Notes: generated from the letters alone by a model not told the origin. A stretch of 64,000 nucleotides of DNA from Rhodospirillales bacterium (GCA_021775095.1 JAJFII010000064.1:1-64000), one strand, 5' to 3'. Counted from the stretch's first letter, positions 45,544-55,143 are shown. Program-made: numbers and translations.

Positions 45544-46531
45544 GCTGTTGTCTGGCCTTACGCTGCCTACGGCTGAAGACGTTCGCGCCGCGGCCCGGCG
45601 CATTCGGTCCCATGTCATAAAAACTCCCCTGTTGGAATCCCCCCATCTAAACGAAATTGCCGGTGGTCGATTGTTTATTAAGGCGGAACCTCTGCAAAGA
45701 ACGGGTTCATTTAAATTTCGCGGGGCCTTTAATACCCTGTGCCAACTGACCGCTGACCAACGGGACAAAGGTGTCGTCGCCTATTCGTCGGGCAACCATG
45801 CCCAGGGGGTAGCTCTGGCAGCCCGGCTGTTGGGTATTCAGGCGACCCTATTAATGCCTGCCGATGCCCCCCACATTAAAGTCGAAAACACCAAATCCTA
45901 TGGTGCGGCGGTCGTCCACTTCGACCGCTACCGGGAAAGCCGTGAAGAGATCGGAGCGCAGTTATGTTCCGATCAGGGGGCAATACTGATCAAACCGTAT
46001 GATGATCCGCATATCATCGCCGGGCAAGGTACCGTTGGTTTGGAAATTGCCCAACAACTGCGTGAAATGAATATCCAGCCGGACCTGATCGTCGCCCCCT
46101 GCGGTGGCGGCGGATTGATCTCTGGGCTGTCCTTGGCCGTCAAATCGGAAATTCCAGAGGTTCAAATATTCAGCGCAGAACCGGAAAACTTTGACGATAC
46201 GGCAAAATCACTGGCAGCAGGGCAAATTGTTTCCATTGATCCAAAGCAAAATTCATTATGCGACGCGCTGATGGCAGCGCAACCCGGAAATATGACCTTC
46301 GCAATCAACCGCGAACTCTTATCCGGGGGATTGGTGGTATCTGAAAACCAGGTAAGAGACAGCGTTCGCCAAGCCTTTAATCGACTAAAACTCGTCGTTG
46401 AACCGGGCGGTGCTGTTGCCATCGCCGCCCTCCTCAACAACAAAACAGAGATGCGGGGAAACACAGCCGTCGCGGTATGCTCCGGCGGCAATATTGATGC
46501 CGCCCTGTTTGCTGAAATTCTTTCTGATTAA
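45533..46531 (+). CDS. threonine/serine dehydratase (no ACT domain)
   Basis: A 332-residue PLP enzyme of the TdcB/serine-racemase group. The PLP lysine is K61 in TGSFKFRGAF; the phosphate loop is APCGGGGLISG. It ends without an ACT domain, so is not feedback-controlled like the gene at 10377. The start is TTG 45533, overlapping the HAD stop by eleven bases; TTG 45548 is an alternative. It ends inside the stop of the convergent bactofilin gene (four-base overlap). Confidence 0.85.
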   Translation: MHCKLLSGLTLPTAEDVRAAARRIRSHVIKTPLLESPHLNEIAGGRLFIKAEPLQRTGSFKFRGAFNTLCQLTADQRDKGVVAYSSGNHAQGVALAARLLGIQATLLMPADAPHIKVENTKSYGAAVVHFDRYRESREEIGAQLCSDQGAILIKPYDDPHIIAGQGTVGLEIAQQLREMNIQPDLIVAPCGGGGLISGLSLAVKSEIPEVQIFSAEPENFDDTAKSLAAGQIVSIDPKQNSLCDALMAAQPGNMTFAINRELLSGGLVVSENQVRDSVRQAFNRLKLVVEPGGAVAIAALLNNKTEMRGNTAVAVCSGGNIDAALFAEILSD

Positions 46532-46986
46532 GCGGTCGCGGCTTTCGCCGTTGGCGTGCCTGTTTGGGTTTGCGTTTTACTGGCCGAGATTTCCGCTATG
46601 TCTTTTTTTTGAACCATTCTCTTGCAGTGGCCCTCCAGGAACGCACCGGTTTCAATCGCCAGATCCTCATGCAGAATATCACCGACCACATGGGATGTTT
46701 TTGCCAGTTGAACGGAGCGGGCTTTCACCTGTCCGGTAATTGACCCGTGTACGACGACATTGTCTGCGACAATCTCACCCGTGACGTGCGCGCCTTCTCC
46801 AATCAACAGGGAATGTGTACGAATATCGCCGTCGACGGCACCATCGACTTGTATTTCGCCTTCACTTTGTAAATCGCCGACGATCCGCAAATCAGCACTG
46901 ATCAGGGATGGCGCTTTTGGTTTTGCCGGAGCCGTCGGGGTTTGCGCCACGGTACTGCTGGACCCCTTATTATTCCTGGAAAACAT
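46528..46986 (-). CDS. bactofilin, cytoskeletal polymer-forming protein
   Basis: A 152-residue bactofilin with a central beta-helix (about 30-125) of short repeats such as DLQSEGEIQVDGAVDGDI and TGEIVADNVVVHG. It polymerises without nucleotide at the inner membrane. The N and C termini are Ala/Pro/Thr-rich and disordered. It overlaps the M23 peptidase by 17 bases, a linkage known from other alphaproteobacteria, where BacA and an M23 hydrolase together shape the cell. Confidence 0.92.
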   Translation of the reverse strand: MFSRNNKGSSSTVAQTPTAPAKPKAPSLISADLRIVGDLQSEGEIQVDGAVDGDIRTHSLLIGEGAHVTGEIVADNVVVHGSITGQVKARSVQLAKTSHVVGDILHEDLAIETGAFLEGHCKRMVQKKDIAEISASKTQTQTGTPTAKAATA

Positions 46987-48376
46987 GACGCCCTGCCTTA
47001 AAAAAGTTTATAGGATTTTTAGCTTTGCCGCGAAAGACGATCTCGTAATGCAGATGCGCCCCGGTACTGCGGCCGGAATTGCCGAGCAACGCAATCTTAT
47101 CACGGAAATTAATTTTCTGCCCTCTTTTTACAAGGATCTTATGGAGGTGGCCGTAACGGGTTTTTATTCCAGCACCATGGTCGATTTCAATCATCCGGCC
47201 ATAATTGCCCTTCCAGCCGGCGAAGGTCACTTTGCCTGCGGCAGGCGTAAAAATGTTGGCCTTTTTGTGGCTTACCAAATCCAACCCGTAATGGGCCGCC
47301 CATTTCTTATTTTTGGGATCACGCCGCTTGCCGAAACTTGAAGTAATACGGTAGCTGTCCAGCGGTGCAGTCAACGGCAGACGCGCCATAACAGACTGCA
47401 AAGCCTCGACCCGACCGAGGTAACTATCTAAATTATCCAGATCTGCGCGTAACTTTGCACCCGGTTTATTGTCCGCCGTTGCGGCAATAAAGGGCCCCCC
47501 TTGACCAACCGGCAAACTGGTATCTGCCGCCAGCAGATTTACCGCATCAATTCCAGCAAGTTCGATAATTTTTTCGCTGGTTTCGATGGTTTCTACAGCC
47601 TGCCTGGTCAGGCGCTGTACCACTGTCTCCTGGTCACCCTGCATTTGGCGGAGGCGCAATTCCAGACTGGCGATTTCCAGTCGGCGTTTGCTTTCCAGAG
47701 ATTTCAGTTCATTGCGTCGTCTGTTTTCCAGGTTTTTTAAGGCACTGCGTACCCGCGCGCCCTCAAAGAGAGCCTGATTTCGCTCTTCAAGTACGGATTG
47801 AAGATTATGTTCGACCGACGATAAATTGCCCTTTAAGGAAAAATTTCTGGACGCGGTTTCATGCAGTCTATTTTCGATCTGTGCCAGGTCAGCTTTCAAT
47901 CTTTCGCGGGCGGTTTCGACCACTTCCCGTTCCGATTGGGTCGCCACCAGTTTTTTAGAAACTGAGTTTAAACTCTGACGCAAAGAGGAGTTTTTTTCCA
48001 CGAGACCAAGCGTCATGGAAGTATTGTTTTCCATATTTTCCGCAATTTTTGCAAACTTCTTTTGATATTCGGCGATTTCCCCTATCAGTTTTTTCTGATA
48101 TTCGGCAACTTCGCCTAACAGGCTGTGGTAGGCCAGACGGGCATTGGAAATTTGGTTATTTTTAAAATCGACGATTTGGGTATGTTGGGTGAAACTCCAA
48201 CTTGTAAATCCAGTCCAGACAAGGGCAATAAACAAAACGCCAGCAAAAGAGGCCTGAAACGAAGTTGAAATCCTAAAATACTTTATATGGCCGTCGGTGC
48301 GAATATGTACCTGTCTTTCAGGAAACCAACGCCGCACGCGCCCACGCAAGGTTTTTGGGCGTTTCTTATTAATCAT
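46970..48376 (-). CDS. M23-family peptidoglycan endopeptidase with coiled coil
   Basis: A 468-residue protein: basic cytoplasmic tail (1-40), one membrane helix (about 43-62), a long coiled coil (about 75-290) and a C-terminal M23 LytM domain. The zinc ligands are in HYGLDLVSH and HLHYEI, with HKILVKRGQ between. A doubled 11-residue segment, GEVAEYQKKLI/GEIAEYQKKFA, lies early in the coil. It overlaps bactofilin, and this pair is known to place wall hydrolysis at chosen sites in stalked and budding relatives. The domain keeps all ligands, so it should be active. Confidence 0.9.
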   Translation of the reverse strand: MINKKRPKTLRGRVRRWFPERQVHIRTDGHIKYFRISTSFQASFAGVLFIALVWTGFTSWSFTQHTQIVDFKNNQISNARLAYHSLLGEVAEYQKKLIGEIAEYQKKFAKIAENMENNTSMTLGLVEKNSSLRQSLNSVSKKLVATQSEREVVETARERLKADLAQIENRLHETASRNFSLKGNLSSVEHNLQSVLEERNQALFEGARVRSALKNLENRRRNELKSLESKRRLEIASLELRLRQMQGDQETVVQRLTRQAVETIETSEKIIELAGIDAVNLLAADTSLPVGQGGPFIAATADNKPGAKLRADLDNLDSYLGRVEALQSVMARLPLTAPLDSYRITSSFGKRRDPKNKKWAAHYGLDLVSHKKANIFTPAAGKVTFAGWKGNYGRMIEIDHGAGIKTRYGHLHKILVKRGQKINFRDKIALLGNSGRSTGAHLHYEIVFRGKAKNPINFFKAGRHVFQE

Positions 48377-48665
48377 ATACGATCCCTCGACACCTATCCC
48401 TATTTTACCCCATTGTTACTCGTTACAAATTTGTACGAATTCATTCTTATCGCGCCGAAAACCAACCATCCTTTTTCAGCCCAGAATATTATTACAATGG
48501 AAGCAAAAATCCTGTTCATCGAAAAATTCAAACAGTGGTGTTAAGTTAACTTTTTGGCCGTTTTCATGCAAGGATTTTTGTTAACGTTTTCTTCACATAT
48601 GCTTTGAATAAGGCGGAAACCATAGATTTCTAGACTTCATTGAGTTGACGATATAGATATCGTTC
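48377..48665. promoter_or_regulatory. divergent promoter region of the M23 and pgpA genes
   Basis: 289 AT-rich bases between divergent genes. No boxes or operators could be identified with confidence. Confidence 0.4.
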
Positions 48666-49172
48666 ATGGAAATGAATCCTTCTAAAATGCACCCAAAATT
48701 TGCGAATCCGAAGTTGTCTCACCCCAGCGTTTTCGTTGCCACATGGTTTGGCGTCGGATATCTGCCAAAAGCCCCTGGGACATGGGGCTCCTTCGCCGCC
48801 CTGCCCTTTGCTTGGTTAATTATGGAAACATTAGGCCCCTGGTACCTTTTGCTTGCCAGCGTCGCGATTTTTGTTGTGGGCATCTGGGCGGCGAAGGGAT
48901 TTATGAAATTATCCAATAGCCACGACCCCGGTCCCGTTGTCATTGATGAAGTTGCTGGACAATGGTTGACGCTGATTTTGGTCCCTGCAGATATTGTCTA
49001 TTATGCACTGGGGTTTGCCTTATTTCGATTGGCCGATATTTTTAAACCTTGGCCGGCCTGTTGGGCGGACCGTCGGGTTGGTGGCGGATTGGGTGTCATG
49101 TTGGACGATATTCTGGCTTCGTTCTATTCAGGTGGATTGTTATACGCCATTTATCATATGGAGATTATATAA
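48666..49172 (+). CDS. pgpA: phosphatidylglycerophosphatase A
   Basis: A 168-residue membrane phosphatase that removes phosphate from phosphatidylglycerophosphate to make phosphatidylglycerol. Landmarks are WFGVGYLPKAPGTWGS, DPGPVVIDEVAGQWL and the FRLADIFKPWPACWADRR block, with GGLGVMLDDILAS near the end. Three or four membrane segments are visible. The CinA-like gene follows after three bases, so they are co-transcribed. Confidence 0.93.
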   Translation: MEMNPSKMHPKFANPKLSHPSVFVATWFGVGYLPKAPGTWGSFAALPFAWLIMETLGPWYLLLASVAIFVVGIWAAKGFMKLSNSHDPGPVVIDEVAGQWLTLILVPADIVYYALGFALFRLADIFKPWPACWADRRVGGGLGVMLDDILASFYSGGLLYAIYHMEII

Positions 49173-49175
49173 TCG

Positions 49176-49661
49176 ATGTTTACTGATGAAGTTCTGATGT
49201 CGGCTGAAAGGGTGCTCGAAAAATGTCGCCGTGCCGGTATACTTATATCAACAGCCGAATCGTGTACCGGTGGATTGATTGTCGCTGGTTTGACAGCGAT
49301 TGCGGGCTCATCGGATGTGGTTGACCGGGGTTTTGTGACCTATACGAACGAAGCCAAATACCAAATGCTCGGAGTTTCGGAAAATTTAATAAAAAAAGTG
49401 GGCGCCGTTAGTGAAGAGGTCGCCCGGGCCATGGCTGAAGGTGCTCTGGCCCGTTCTGATAGCCAGATCAGCATATCCGTAACGGGAATTGCCGGCCCTG
49501 GTGGCGGCTCCGCCGACAAACCCGTCGGTTTGGTCCACATGGGCCTGGCCCGATCCGGCCAGCCAACCCACCATCTGCGACAGGTTTTTACCGGCGATAG
49601 ATCCGATGTGCGAAATGCGACTGTCTTGAGTTCCTTATTTTTTTTAAACAGCGTGTTATAA
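49176..49661 (+). CDS. CinA C-terminal domain protein (NMN amidohydrolase PncC-like)
   Basis: A 161-residue stand-alone CinA C-terminal domain, which in other bacteria deamidates nicotinamide mononucleotide (PncC) in NAD recycling. Motifs ISTAESCTGGLI, GFVTYTNEAKYQMLGV and SVTGIAGPGGGSADKPVGLVH are all present. It lacks the N-terminal molybdopterin-like domain of full-length CinA. Three bases after pgpA; the MR/MLE-type enzyme follows after 30 bases. Confidence 0.92.
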   Translation: MFTDEVLMSAERVLEKCRRAGILISTAESCTGGLIVAGLTAIAGSSDVVDRGFVTYTNEAKYQMLGVSENLIKKVGAVSEEVARAMAEGALARSDSQISISVTGIAGPGGGSADKPVGLVHMGLARSGQPTHHLRQVFTGDRSDVRNATVLSSLFFLNSVL

Positions 49662-49691
49662 ATTTTTTTAATCTAATAGATGAGAAATTAA

Positions 49692-50897
49692 ATGAAAGTG
49701 ACAGCGGTTGAAACGGTCTATATTGAAGAGTTGCCAAATTTGCTTTGGGTTCAGATTCACACCGATCAGGGGCTCATCGGGTTAGGCGAAACCTTTTTTG
49801 GTGCCGACGCCGTCGAGGCGCATATTCACGAATTTATTGCGCCCTATTTGTTAGGCAAGAACCCCCTGCAAATTGAACATCATTCGCATCGAATGACCGG
49901 ATATGCGGGGCGCGGCGGTTCGGGTGCCGAAATGCGTGCGACATCGGCCACAGACATCGCATTGTGGGATATTTGGGGTCAATACAGCAACCAACCCATT
50001 TATCAAATGTTGGGCGGGGCGTCACGTGATAAAGTCCGCGTTTATAACACCTGTGCCGGTTACGAATACGTGCGCAAGGCATCGGCCCAGGTGACGGCGA
50101 ATTTTGGCCTGAAAAACGCCCACAATGCGGGCCCCTACGAAGATCTTGAAGGATTTCTGAGTACGGCCGATGAATTAGCTCAAAGCCTGTTGGAAATGGG
50201 AATTTCCGGTATGAAGATTTGGCCCTTTGATTTTGCGGCTGAGGCGTCTGGTGGGACCTATATTTCGAATGATGACCTGAAAAAAGCGATGGAACCCTTT
50301 GCTAAAATCCGTACTGCCGTTGGCGACAAAATGGAAATCATGTGTGAATTGCATTCCCTGTGGAACGTACCGACGGCGAAGCGGATCTGCCATGCCCTGG
50401 AGGACTTTAATCTGACCTGGATCGAAGATCCGGTTCGCATGGACCATCAGGGGAATGTCGGCAAAGTGGCAACCGCATCATCGACTCCAATCGCTGTTGG
50501 CGAGTTGTTAGGCGGTCGGGCGCAGTTCCGGGATCTGGTTGAAAAAGCTGATATTGGATTGGTCATCATGGACATTGTCTGGGGCGGCGGTTTGACGGAA
50601 GCGCGAAAAGTCGCTTCCTTCTGTGACGCCCATGCCCTGCCTTTCACGGGCCATGATTGCACCGGTCCGGTTGCGCTTGCCGCTTCAACGCATATGGCAA
50701 TGCACGCCCCCAACAGCTTTATCCAGGAAATGGTTCGGGCATTTTATTATGGCTGGTATCAGGACCTGGTCACCGCCCTGCCGACCGTTGAAAACGGTTT
50801 TATTCAAGCGCCAGATCTCCCCGGCCTTGGCATGCAATTGAACCCCGATGTTTTTAACCGGGCGGATGTACGTATTCGTAAATCGATTTTGGATTAG
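49692..50897 (+). CDS. mandelate racemase/muconate-lactonizing enzyme superfamily
   Basis: A 401-residue enolase-superfamily enzyme, probably a sugar-acid dehydratase. The metal ligands are the glutamates in IMCELHSLW, TWIEDPVR and VGELLGG; the catalytic histidine is in FTGHDCTGP. The N-terminal capping domain is present (IGLGETFFGADAVEAHIHE). Substrate unknown; galactonate or related acids are the usual ones. It follows the CinA-like gene and ends with a possible terminator at 50958-50984. Confidence 0.85.
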   Translation: MKVTAVETVYIEELPNLLWVQIHTDQGLIGLGETFFGADAVEAHIHEFIAPYLLGKNPLQIEHHSHRMTGYAGRGGSGAEMRATSATDIALWDIWGQYSNQPIYQMLGGASRDKVRVYNTCAGYEYVRKASAQVTANFGLKNAHNAGPYEDLEGFLSTADELAQSLLEMGISGMKIWPFDFAAEASGGTYISNDDLKKAMEPFAKIRTAVGDKMEIMCELHSLWNVPTAKRICHALEDFNLTWIEDPVRMDHQGNVGKVATASSTPIAVGELLGGRAQFRDLVEKADIGLVIMDIVWGGGLTEARKVASFCDAHALPFTGHDCTGPVALAASTHMAMHAPNSFIQEMVRAFYYGWYQDLVTALPTVENGFIQAPDLPGLGMQLNPDVFNRADVRIRKSILD

Positions 50898-50957
50898 GTT
50901 CCCTTGGCCGTATCCCTGGAGGCTGTCCACGGGTTGAACTGAAACCGCTCACCTGAT

Positions 50958-50984
50958 GGTGATTTCCAGGGAGATCACCCTTTT
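50958..50984 (+). terminator. possible Rho-independent terminator
   Basis: GGTGAT (50958-50963) pairs with ATCACC (50974-50979), then CTTTT. The tail is short, and the hairpin overlaps the end of the convergent ratA-like gene, so it is a weak call. Confidence 0.35.
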
Positions 50985-51427
50985 GGCCTATTCTTTTCGC
51001 CATAAATGTGATGGGCCCTTAATTCAAAGGCGTTGATCATTTTCTGGACGGCTTCATTAAACACCACACCGATGGTTTTTTGCAGGATCACCGAGCGAAA
51101 TTCGAAATCCACATAAAAATCGATTTCACAGTGGTTGTTGGCCATTGAATTAAATATCCAATGATTATTCAGATACTTAAAAGGCCCATTTAAATATTCG
51201 ACATCAATGCGAACTTCCGGGTCCAGGCTCACGCGGGTTGTAAATTTTTCGCGAAATACCTTAAAACCGATAATCATATCCGCCATTATGACATTTGCTT
51301 CACGCTTGCGGACCCGTAGTCCCATACACCAGGGAAGAAACTCCGGATATTTTTCAATATCGGAAACCAGGGCGTACAGGTCGGCCGGCGAATAGGGCAG
51401 TTCGCGTTTTTCCGCGTGAGTGGGCAT
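50975..51427 (-). CDS. RatA/Coq10-like START-domain protein
   Basis: A 150-residue polyketide-cyclase/START-fold protein close to RatA and mitochondrial Coq10, which binds ubiquinone and is needed for normal respiration. Landmarks are LPYSPADLYALVSDIEKYPEFLPWC and DVEYLNGPFKYL, with HCEIDFYVDFEF. It follows lipA by five bases, the order common in alphaproteobacteria. Toxin activity of RatA is not implied for this homologue. Confidence 0.87.
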   Translation of the reverse strand: MPTHAEKRELPYSPADLYALVSDIEKYPEFLPWCMGLRVRKREANVIMADMIIGFKVFREKFTTRVSLDPEVRIDVEYLNGPFKYLNNHWIFNSMANNHCEIDFYVDFEFRSVILQKTIGVVFNEAVQKMINAFELRAHHIYGEKNRPKG

Positions 51428-51432
51428 TTGAG

Positions 51433-52383
51433 TTAAACGGACGCCAGTTTCGCCAGACGGGCTTGCCGAAGTTGCGTAAAATCATCGTCCGCATGATAGG
51501 AGGACCGTGTTAACGGTGACGATGCCACATGCAAAAATCCTTTGACGAGCGCCAGCCGCTTAAATTCTTCAAATTCAGCGGGAGTGACAAACCGATCTAT
51601 GGGGGCATGCCGCGGCGTTGGTGCCAAATATTGTCCAATGGTCAAAAAATCCACGTCCGCTGAGCGCAAATCATCCATTACCTGCAACACTTCTTCACGG
51701 GTTTCACCCAAACCGACCATGATCCCGGATTTGGTAAACAGGCTTGGGTCGAGAGACTTGGCGTCGTTCAAAAGTTTCAGGGAATGAAAGTATCGGGCAC
51801 CGGGCCTGATCGTCGGGTACAGCCGCGGCACGGTTTCCAAATTATGGTTAAACACATCGGGTCGGGCCTCAATGATTGGTGCCAGGGCCCCGGGTTTGTC
51901 GCGAAAATCCGGCGTCAAAATTTCAATGGTGGTTTCGGGTGAACTTTCGTGCACCAGATTCAGGCAACGGACGAATTGACTGGCGCCGCCATCACTCAGG
52001 TCATCCCGGTCGACCGAGGTTATGACGATATGTCGCATGCCCATTTTTTTAACCGAAGCGGCGAGGTTTTCTGGTTCGTGTTGATCCACCGCATTGGGTT
52101 TACCCGTCGCCACATTGCAAAATGCACAGGCCCGTGTACAAATTTCACCCAAAATCATAACCGTTGCATGTTTAGCCGACCAGCATTCACCAATATTTGG
52201 GCATGCTGCTTCTTCACAAACCGTATTCAAATTGTTTTCACGCATCAGTTTGCGGGTTTCGCCATAGGCCTTCGAGGTTGGTGCTTTGACCCGTATCCAA
52301 TCCGGTTTCCGCATGGGCGGATTGACGGGTTTATTTACTTTTTCCGGATGGCGATGCCGGCGGATATTTTCAACACTGCTCAT
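51433..52383 (-). CDS. lipA: lipoyl synthase
   Basis: A 316-residue radical-SAM enzyme that inserts two sulfurs into octanoyl groups to make lipoate, which the pyruvate dehydrogenase complex encoded nearby needs. The auxiliary cluster cysteines are C56, C61 and C67 ([12 protein letters not shown]); the radical cluster has C82, C86 and C89 (CTRACAFC). The conserved RSSY motif at the C terminus is present. It is co-transcribed with the RatA-like gene and is divergent from the EAL gene. Confidence 0.95.
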   Translation of the reverse strand: MSSVENIRRHRHPEKVNKPVNPPMRKPDWIRVKAPTSKAYGETRKLMRENNLNTVCEEAACPNIGECWSAKHATVMILGEICTRACAFCNVATGKPNAVDQHEPENLAASVKKMGMRHIVITSVDRDDLSDGGASQFVRCLNLVHESSPETTIEILTPDFRDKPGALAPIIEARPDVFNHNLETVPRLYPTIRPGARYFHSLKLLNDAKSLDPSLFTKSGIMVGLGETREEVLQVMDDLRSADVDFLTIGQYLAPTPRHAPIDRFVTPAEFEEFKRLALVKGFLHVASSPLTRSSYHADDDFTQLRQARLAKLASV

Positions 52384-52547
52384 GACAAAACCTTTTTATT
52401 ATTCCTCTGCTAACTGGTGCTTATATAATCTTTTTTTCCGAATGTTCACTTACAAATTTTAACGTTATCTTATTATGACAAATTCTACCCTTTCGACATG
52501 AAATGTGATTTGCTGAGCAAATGAATACCCTTAAGGAGCATACCTCA

Positions 52548-53756
52548 ATGTCAAAGACGGTCTTTTCGGAACAGTTCGACGCAGGTGAAGTGATTTTTCG
52601 TGCGGGAGACTTGGCCCGCAACGCATATATTATTGAAAGGGGTACGGTTGAAGTCTCGACGGAGAGTGGCGGTAAAAAAATCGTTATCGCTGAACTTGGC
52701 AAGGGTGAGTTGTTCGGGGAAATGTCAATGATCGATGATGCCCCCCGTTCGGCTTCGGTCACGGCGATCGAACATACGGAAGTGGTCGTTATGCAGAGAT
52801 CGCGCTTCCAAAAACCAATAATGGCAGCCGATCCGCTGATGAATATGCTGATGCGGGTCATGGTTAATCGGTTTCGAGATGCGCAACGAAAAATGTCGGG
52901 CACGCGTGACGGGCCATCGGAGTTCGATCCGGCATTGGAAGAAGCCCGGCAACTGGCCCTGCGTCGCATCGAAGATGAAAAAGACATGCGCCATGGATTG
53001 GATGTCGATCAATTTAAATTGAATTATCAGCCAATTATTTCGCTGGAAACGGGCCATATCGCTGGATTTGAAGCCTTGATGCGTTGGGTCAAGCAGGACG
53101 GTCAGTTTATCCCACCCGTCGAATTTATTCCGCTGGCAGAGGAAACCGGTTTGATCGTCGAGCTTGGCCGCTGGTCGCTCGAAATGGCCATAAAGGACCA
53201 CATGAACTTTTCAAACCAATTTCGGCAGTTCTTCCCCGATCAAACGCCACTTTTTATGAGCATCAACGTATCGGGCCTGCAACTTTCTGAAATGACTGAA
53301 ATTGATCAATTGGCAAAGATCATCAAAAACGGCAGCCTCGATCCTTCGGCACTAAAACTTGAAATGACCGAAACCCTATTGGTCGAAGATCCGGTTCATG
53401 CTGCACAAGCCTTGAAGAAAATCAAGGAACTGGGGGTTTCATTAGCCATCGACGATTTTGGTACCGGATACTCCAGCCTGAGTTATCTACATCAGTTTCC
53501 CCTCGATACTTTAAAAATTGATCGGGAATTCGTTATTAACATGGACAAAACAGAAAACAGCCATCGGATCGTCAGCAGCATTGCCCAACTTGCCCTTTCA
53601 CTGGACATGAATATCGTCGCCGAGGGCATCGAGAAAAAGCACCAAATGGACGCGCTACGTGATTTGGGCTGCCAATACGGACAGGGTTATTATATGGCTA
53701 AACCCATGTCCGCAGAAAAAATCATCGAGCTCATTGCTTCTCAACCCGTTTGGTAA
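52548..53756 (+). CDS. cNMP-binding domain plus EAL c-di-GMP phosphodiesterase
   Basis: A 402-residue protein joining two second messengers. The N-terminal cyclic-nucleotide-binding domain (about 1-115) has the phosphate-binding cassette FGEMSMIDDAPRSAS at 56-70, with Glu and Arg in place. The EAL domain (about 155-395) has EALMRW at 175, then SINVSG, LEMTET, DDFGTGYSS and VAEGIE, and the final QGYYMAKPM. All metal and substrate residues are kept, so it should hydrolyse c-di-GMP, presumably controlled by cNMP. The start is ATG 52548, nine bases after AAGGAG. Confidence 0.9.
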   Translation: MSKTVFSEQFDAGEVIFRAGDLARNAYIIERGTVEVSTESGGKKIVIAELGKGELFGEMSMIDDAPRSASVTAIEHTEVVVMQRSRFQKPIMAADPLMNMLMRVMVNRFRDAQRKMSGTRDGPSEFDPALEEARQLALRRIEDEKDMRHGLDVDQFKLNYQPIISLETGHIAGFEALMRWVKQDGQFIPPVEFIPLAEETGLIVELGRWSLEMAIKDHMNFSNQFRQFFPDQTPLFMSINVSGLQLSEMTEIDQLAKIIKNGSLDPSALKLEMTETLLVEDPVHAAQALKKIKELGVSLAIDDFGTGYSSLSYLHQFPLDTLKIDREFVINMDKTENSHRIVSSIAQLALSLDMNIVAEGIEKKHQMDALRDLGCQYGQGYYMAKPMSAEKIIELIASQPVW

Positions 53757-53778
53757 TGGCAGTTATTTTTGCGCGTTT

Positions 53779-53816
53779 CCAGGCTCATAGGGTGCTTTCT
53801 GAGCCTGGCCTTTTAT
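53779..53816 (+). terminator. Rho-independent terminator of the EAL gene
   Basis: A 9-base perfect stem, CCAGGCTCA (53779-53787) and TGAGCCTGG (53800-53808), is followed by CCTTTTATT. It follows the EAL stop by about 25 bases. Confidence 0.8.
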
Positions 53817-53910
53817 TCCGCGCCCGATACCTGGCAACGCGCTGCGAACCACGCCTAACCGAATGATCTGTTCTCGCCATCAGAGTTTGCCCGATGAGCC
53901 TGCAAGTGCA

Positions 53911-55143
53911 CTAACTCTTCAATTCAGCTTCGATGCGTATTTCACTGGTGATTGTTTTGTGAACAGGGCACCGTTCGGCAATTTCGAAGATCTTTTGGCG
54001 TTCTTCGTCCGTTAAATCGCCGACAATCGATATTTCCGCTTTAATTTGATCGACTTTACCGGTTTCTGTTTCGCATTGTTCACAGTCCGCAGCATGTATT
54101 TTGTCGTGACTGAGTCTCACTTCCGCGCGTTCCAGTTTAAACCCCTTGCGGTCCGCATACATACGCATTGTCATGGATTTACAGGCCCCTAACGCCGCCA
54201 ATAACAAATCGTAAGGCGTAGGTCCGGTATCGTCGCCGCCAACCGACGGCGGTTCATCGGCACTCAAAATATGACCCGAACCGGTCATTACCGTATTGGT
54301 AAATTTTCCGGTCCCCGTTTCACCGACAGCAACCGTACCGGCGACGGCTTTTGGAATGACGGTACCCGGCGTGTCGGCGTTGGCAATATAGCGTCCGGCC
54401 CAGGCGGCGATGACTTGCGCCACATAAACCGCATCCGCCCGTTTGGAAAGCAGGTGATCGGCGTTATCAAGTGAAACGAAGCTTTTTGGATGTTTGGCGG
54501 CGATAAAAATTTTCGCCGCGTTTTCGACTCCCACCGTGCTATCAACGGGCGAATGGAACACCAGCAGAGCTTTTTTCAATTGGGCAATATTCTGTTCCAG
54601 TTTTTGCCCTTCAATATCATCCAAAAACTGCTTTTTTATGTGGAAAGGTCGACCGACAAGGAGGACTTCGGCGACGCCATTTTTTTCAATTTCGGCACGC
54701 GAACTTTGAAAGTTGTGCGCCACATGGGCCGGGTCCGCAGGTGCGCCAATTGTTGCAACGGCGCGGGCTTCGGGAACCTGTTCCGCAGCTGCAAGTACGG
54801 CGGCTCCACCCAGAGAATGGCCAATTAGGATTTGCGGCGCTTGCAATTGCTGACGCATGTGATTCGCGGCGGCGACCAGGTCACCGACATTTGATGAAAA
54901 GTTGGTGTTTGCAAATTCGCCTTCACTGGCACCAAGGCCTGTAAAATCAAACCGCAAGACGGCTATTCCGGCGTCGGTCAACCCTTCTGCGATACGACTC
55001 GCGGCAAAGATATCCTTGGTACAGGTGAAACAATGGGCAAACAGCGCATAGGCTTTCGTCAAACCGTCCGGTTTATCCAGGCGAGCCGCCAGTTCCTCAC
55101 CAAGCGCACCGGGAAAAGTAAATCGTTCTGTGGTTTTTGGCAT
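53911..55143 (-). CDS. alpha/beta hydrolase fused to OsmC peroxiredoxin domain
   Basis: A 410-residue fusion. The N-terminal alpha/beta hydrolase (about 1-250) has the nucleophile S110 in GHSLGG, with DNADHLLS near its end. The C-terminal OsmC domain (about 275-410) has one cysteine in LGACKSMTM and a second in ERCPVHKT, the pair that reduces organic hydroperoxides. The same fusion is known in other proteobacteria. It may hydrolyse a peroxidised ester and then reduce it, but this is inference. Last gene of the minus-strand run from pdhA, with a gap of about 210 bases after DUF3095. Confidence 0.9.
   Translation of the reverse strand: MPKTTERFTFPGALGEELAARLDKPDGLTKAYALFAHCFTCTKDIFAASRIAEGLTDAGIAVLRFDFTGLGASEGEFANTNFSSNVGDLVAAANHMRQQLQAPQILIGHSLGGAAVLAAAEQVPEARAVATIGAPADPAHVAHNFQSSRAEIEKNGVAEVLLVGRPFHIKKQFLDDIEGQKLEQNIAQLKKALLVFHSPVDSTVGVENAAKIFIAAKHPKSFVSLDNADHLLSKRADAVYVAQVIAAWAGRYIANADTPGTVIPKAVAGTVAVGETGTGKFTNTVMTGSGHILSADEPPSVGGDDTGPTPYDLLLAALGACKSMTMRMYADRKGFKLERAEVRLSHDKIHAADCEQCETETGKVDQIKAEISIVGDLTDEERQKIFEIAERCPVHKTITSEIRIEAELKS

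Noticed and set aside
50975-51427. RatA-like gene as a toxin of a toxin-antitoxin pair
   Set aside because: No antitoxin gene is adjacent, and its linkage to lipA fits the Coq10-like ubiquinone role.
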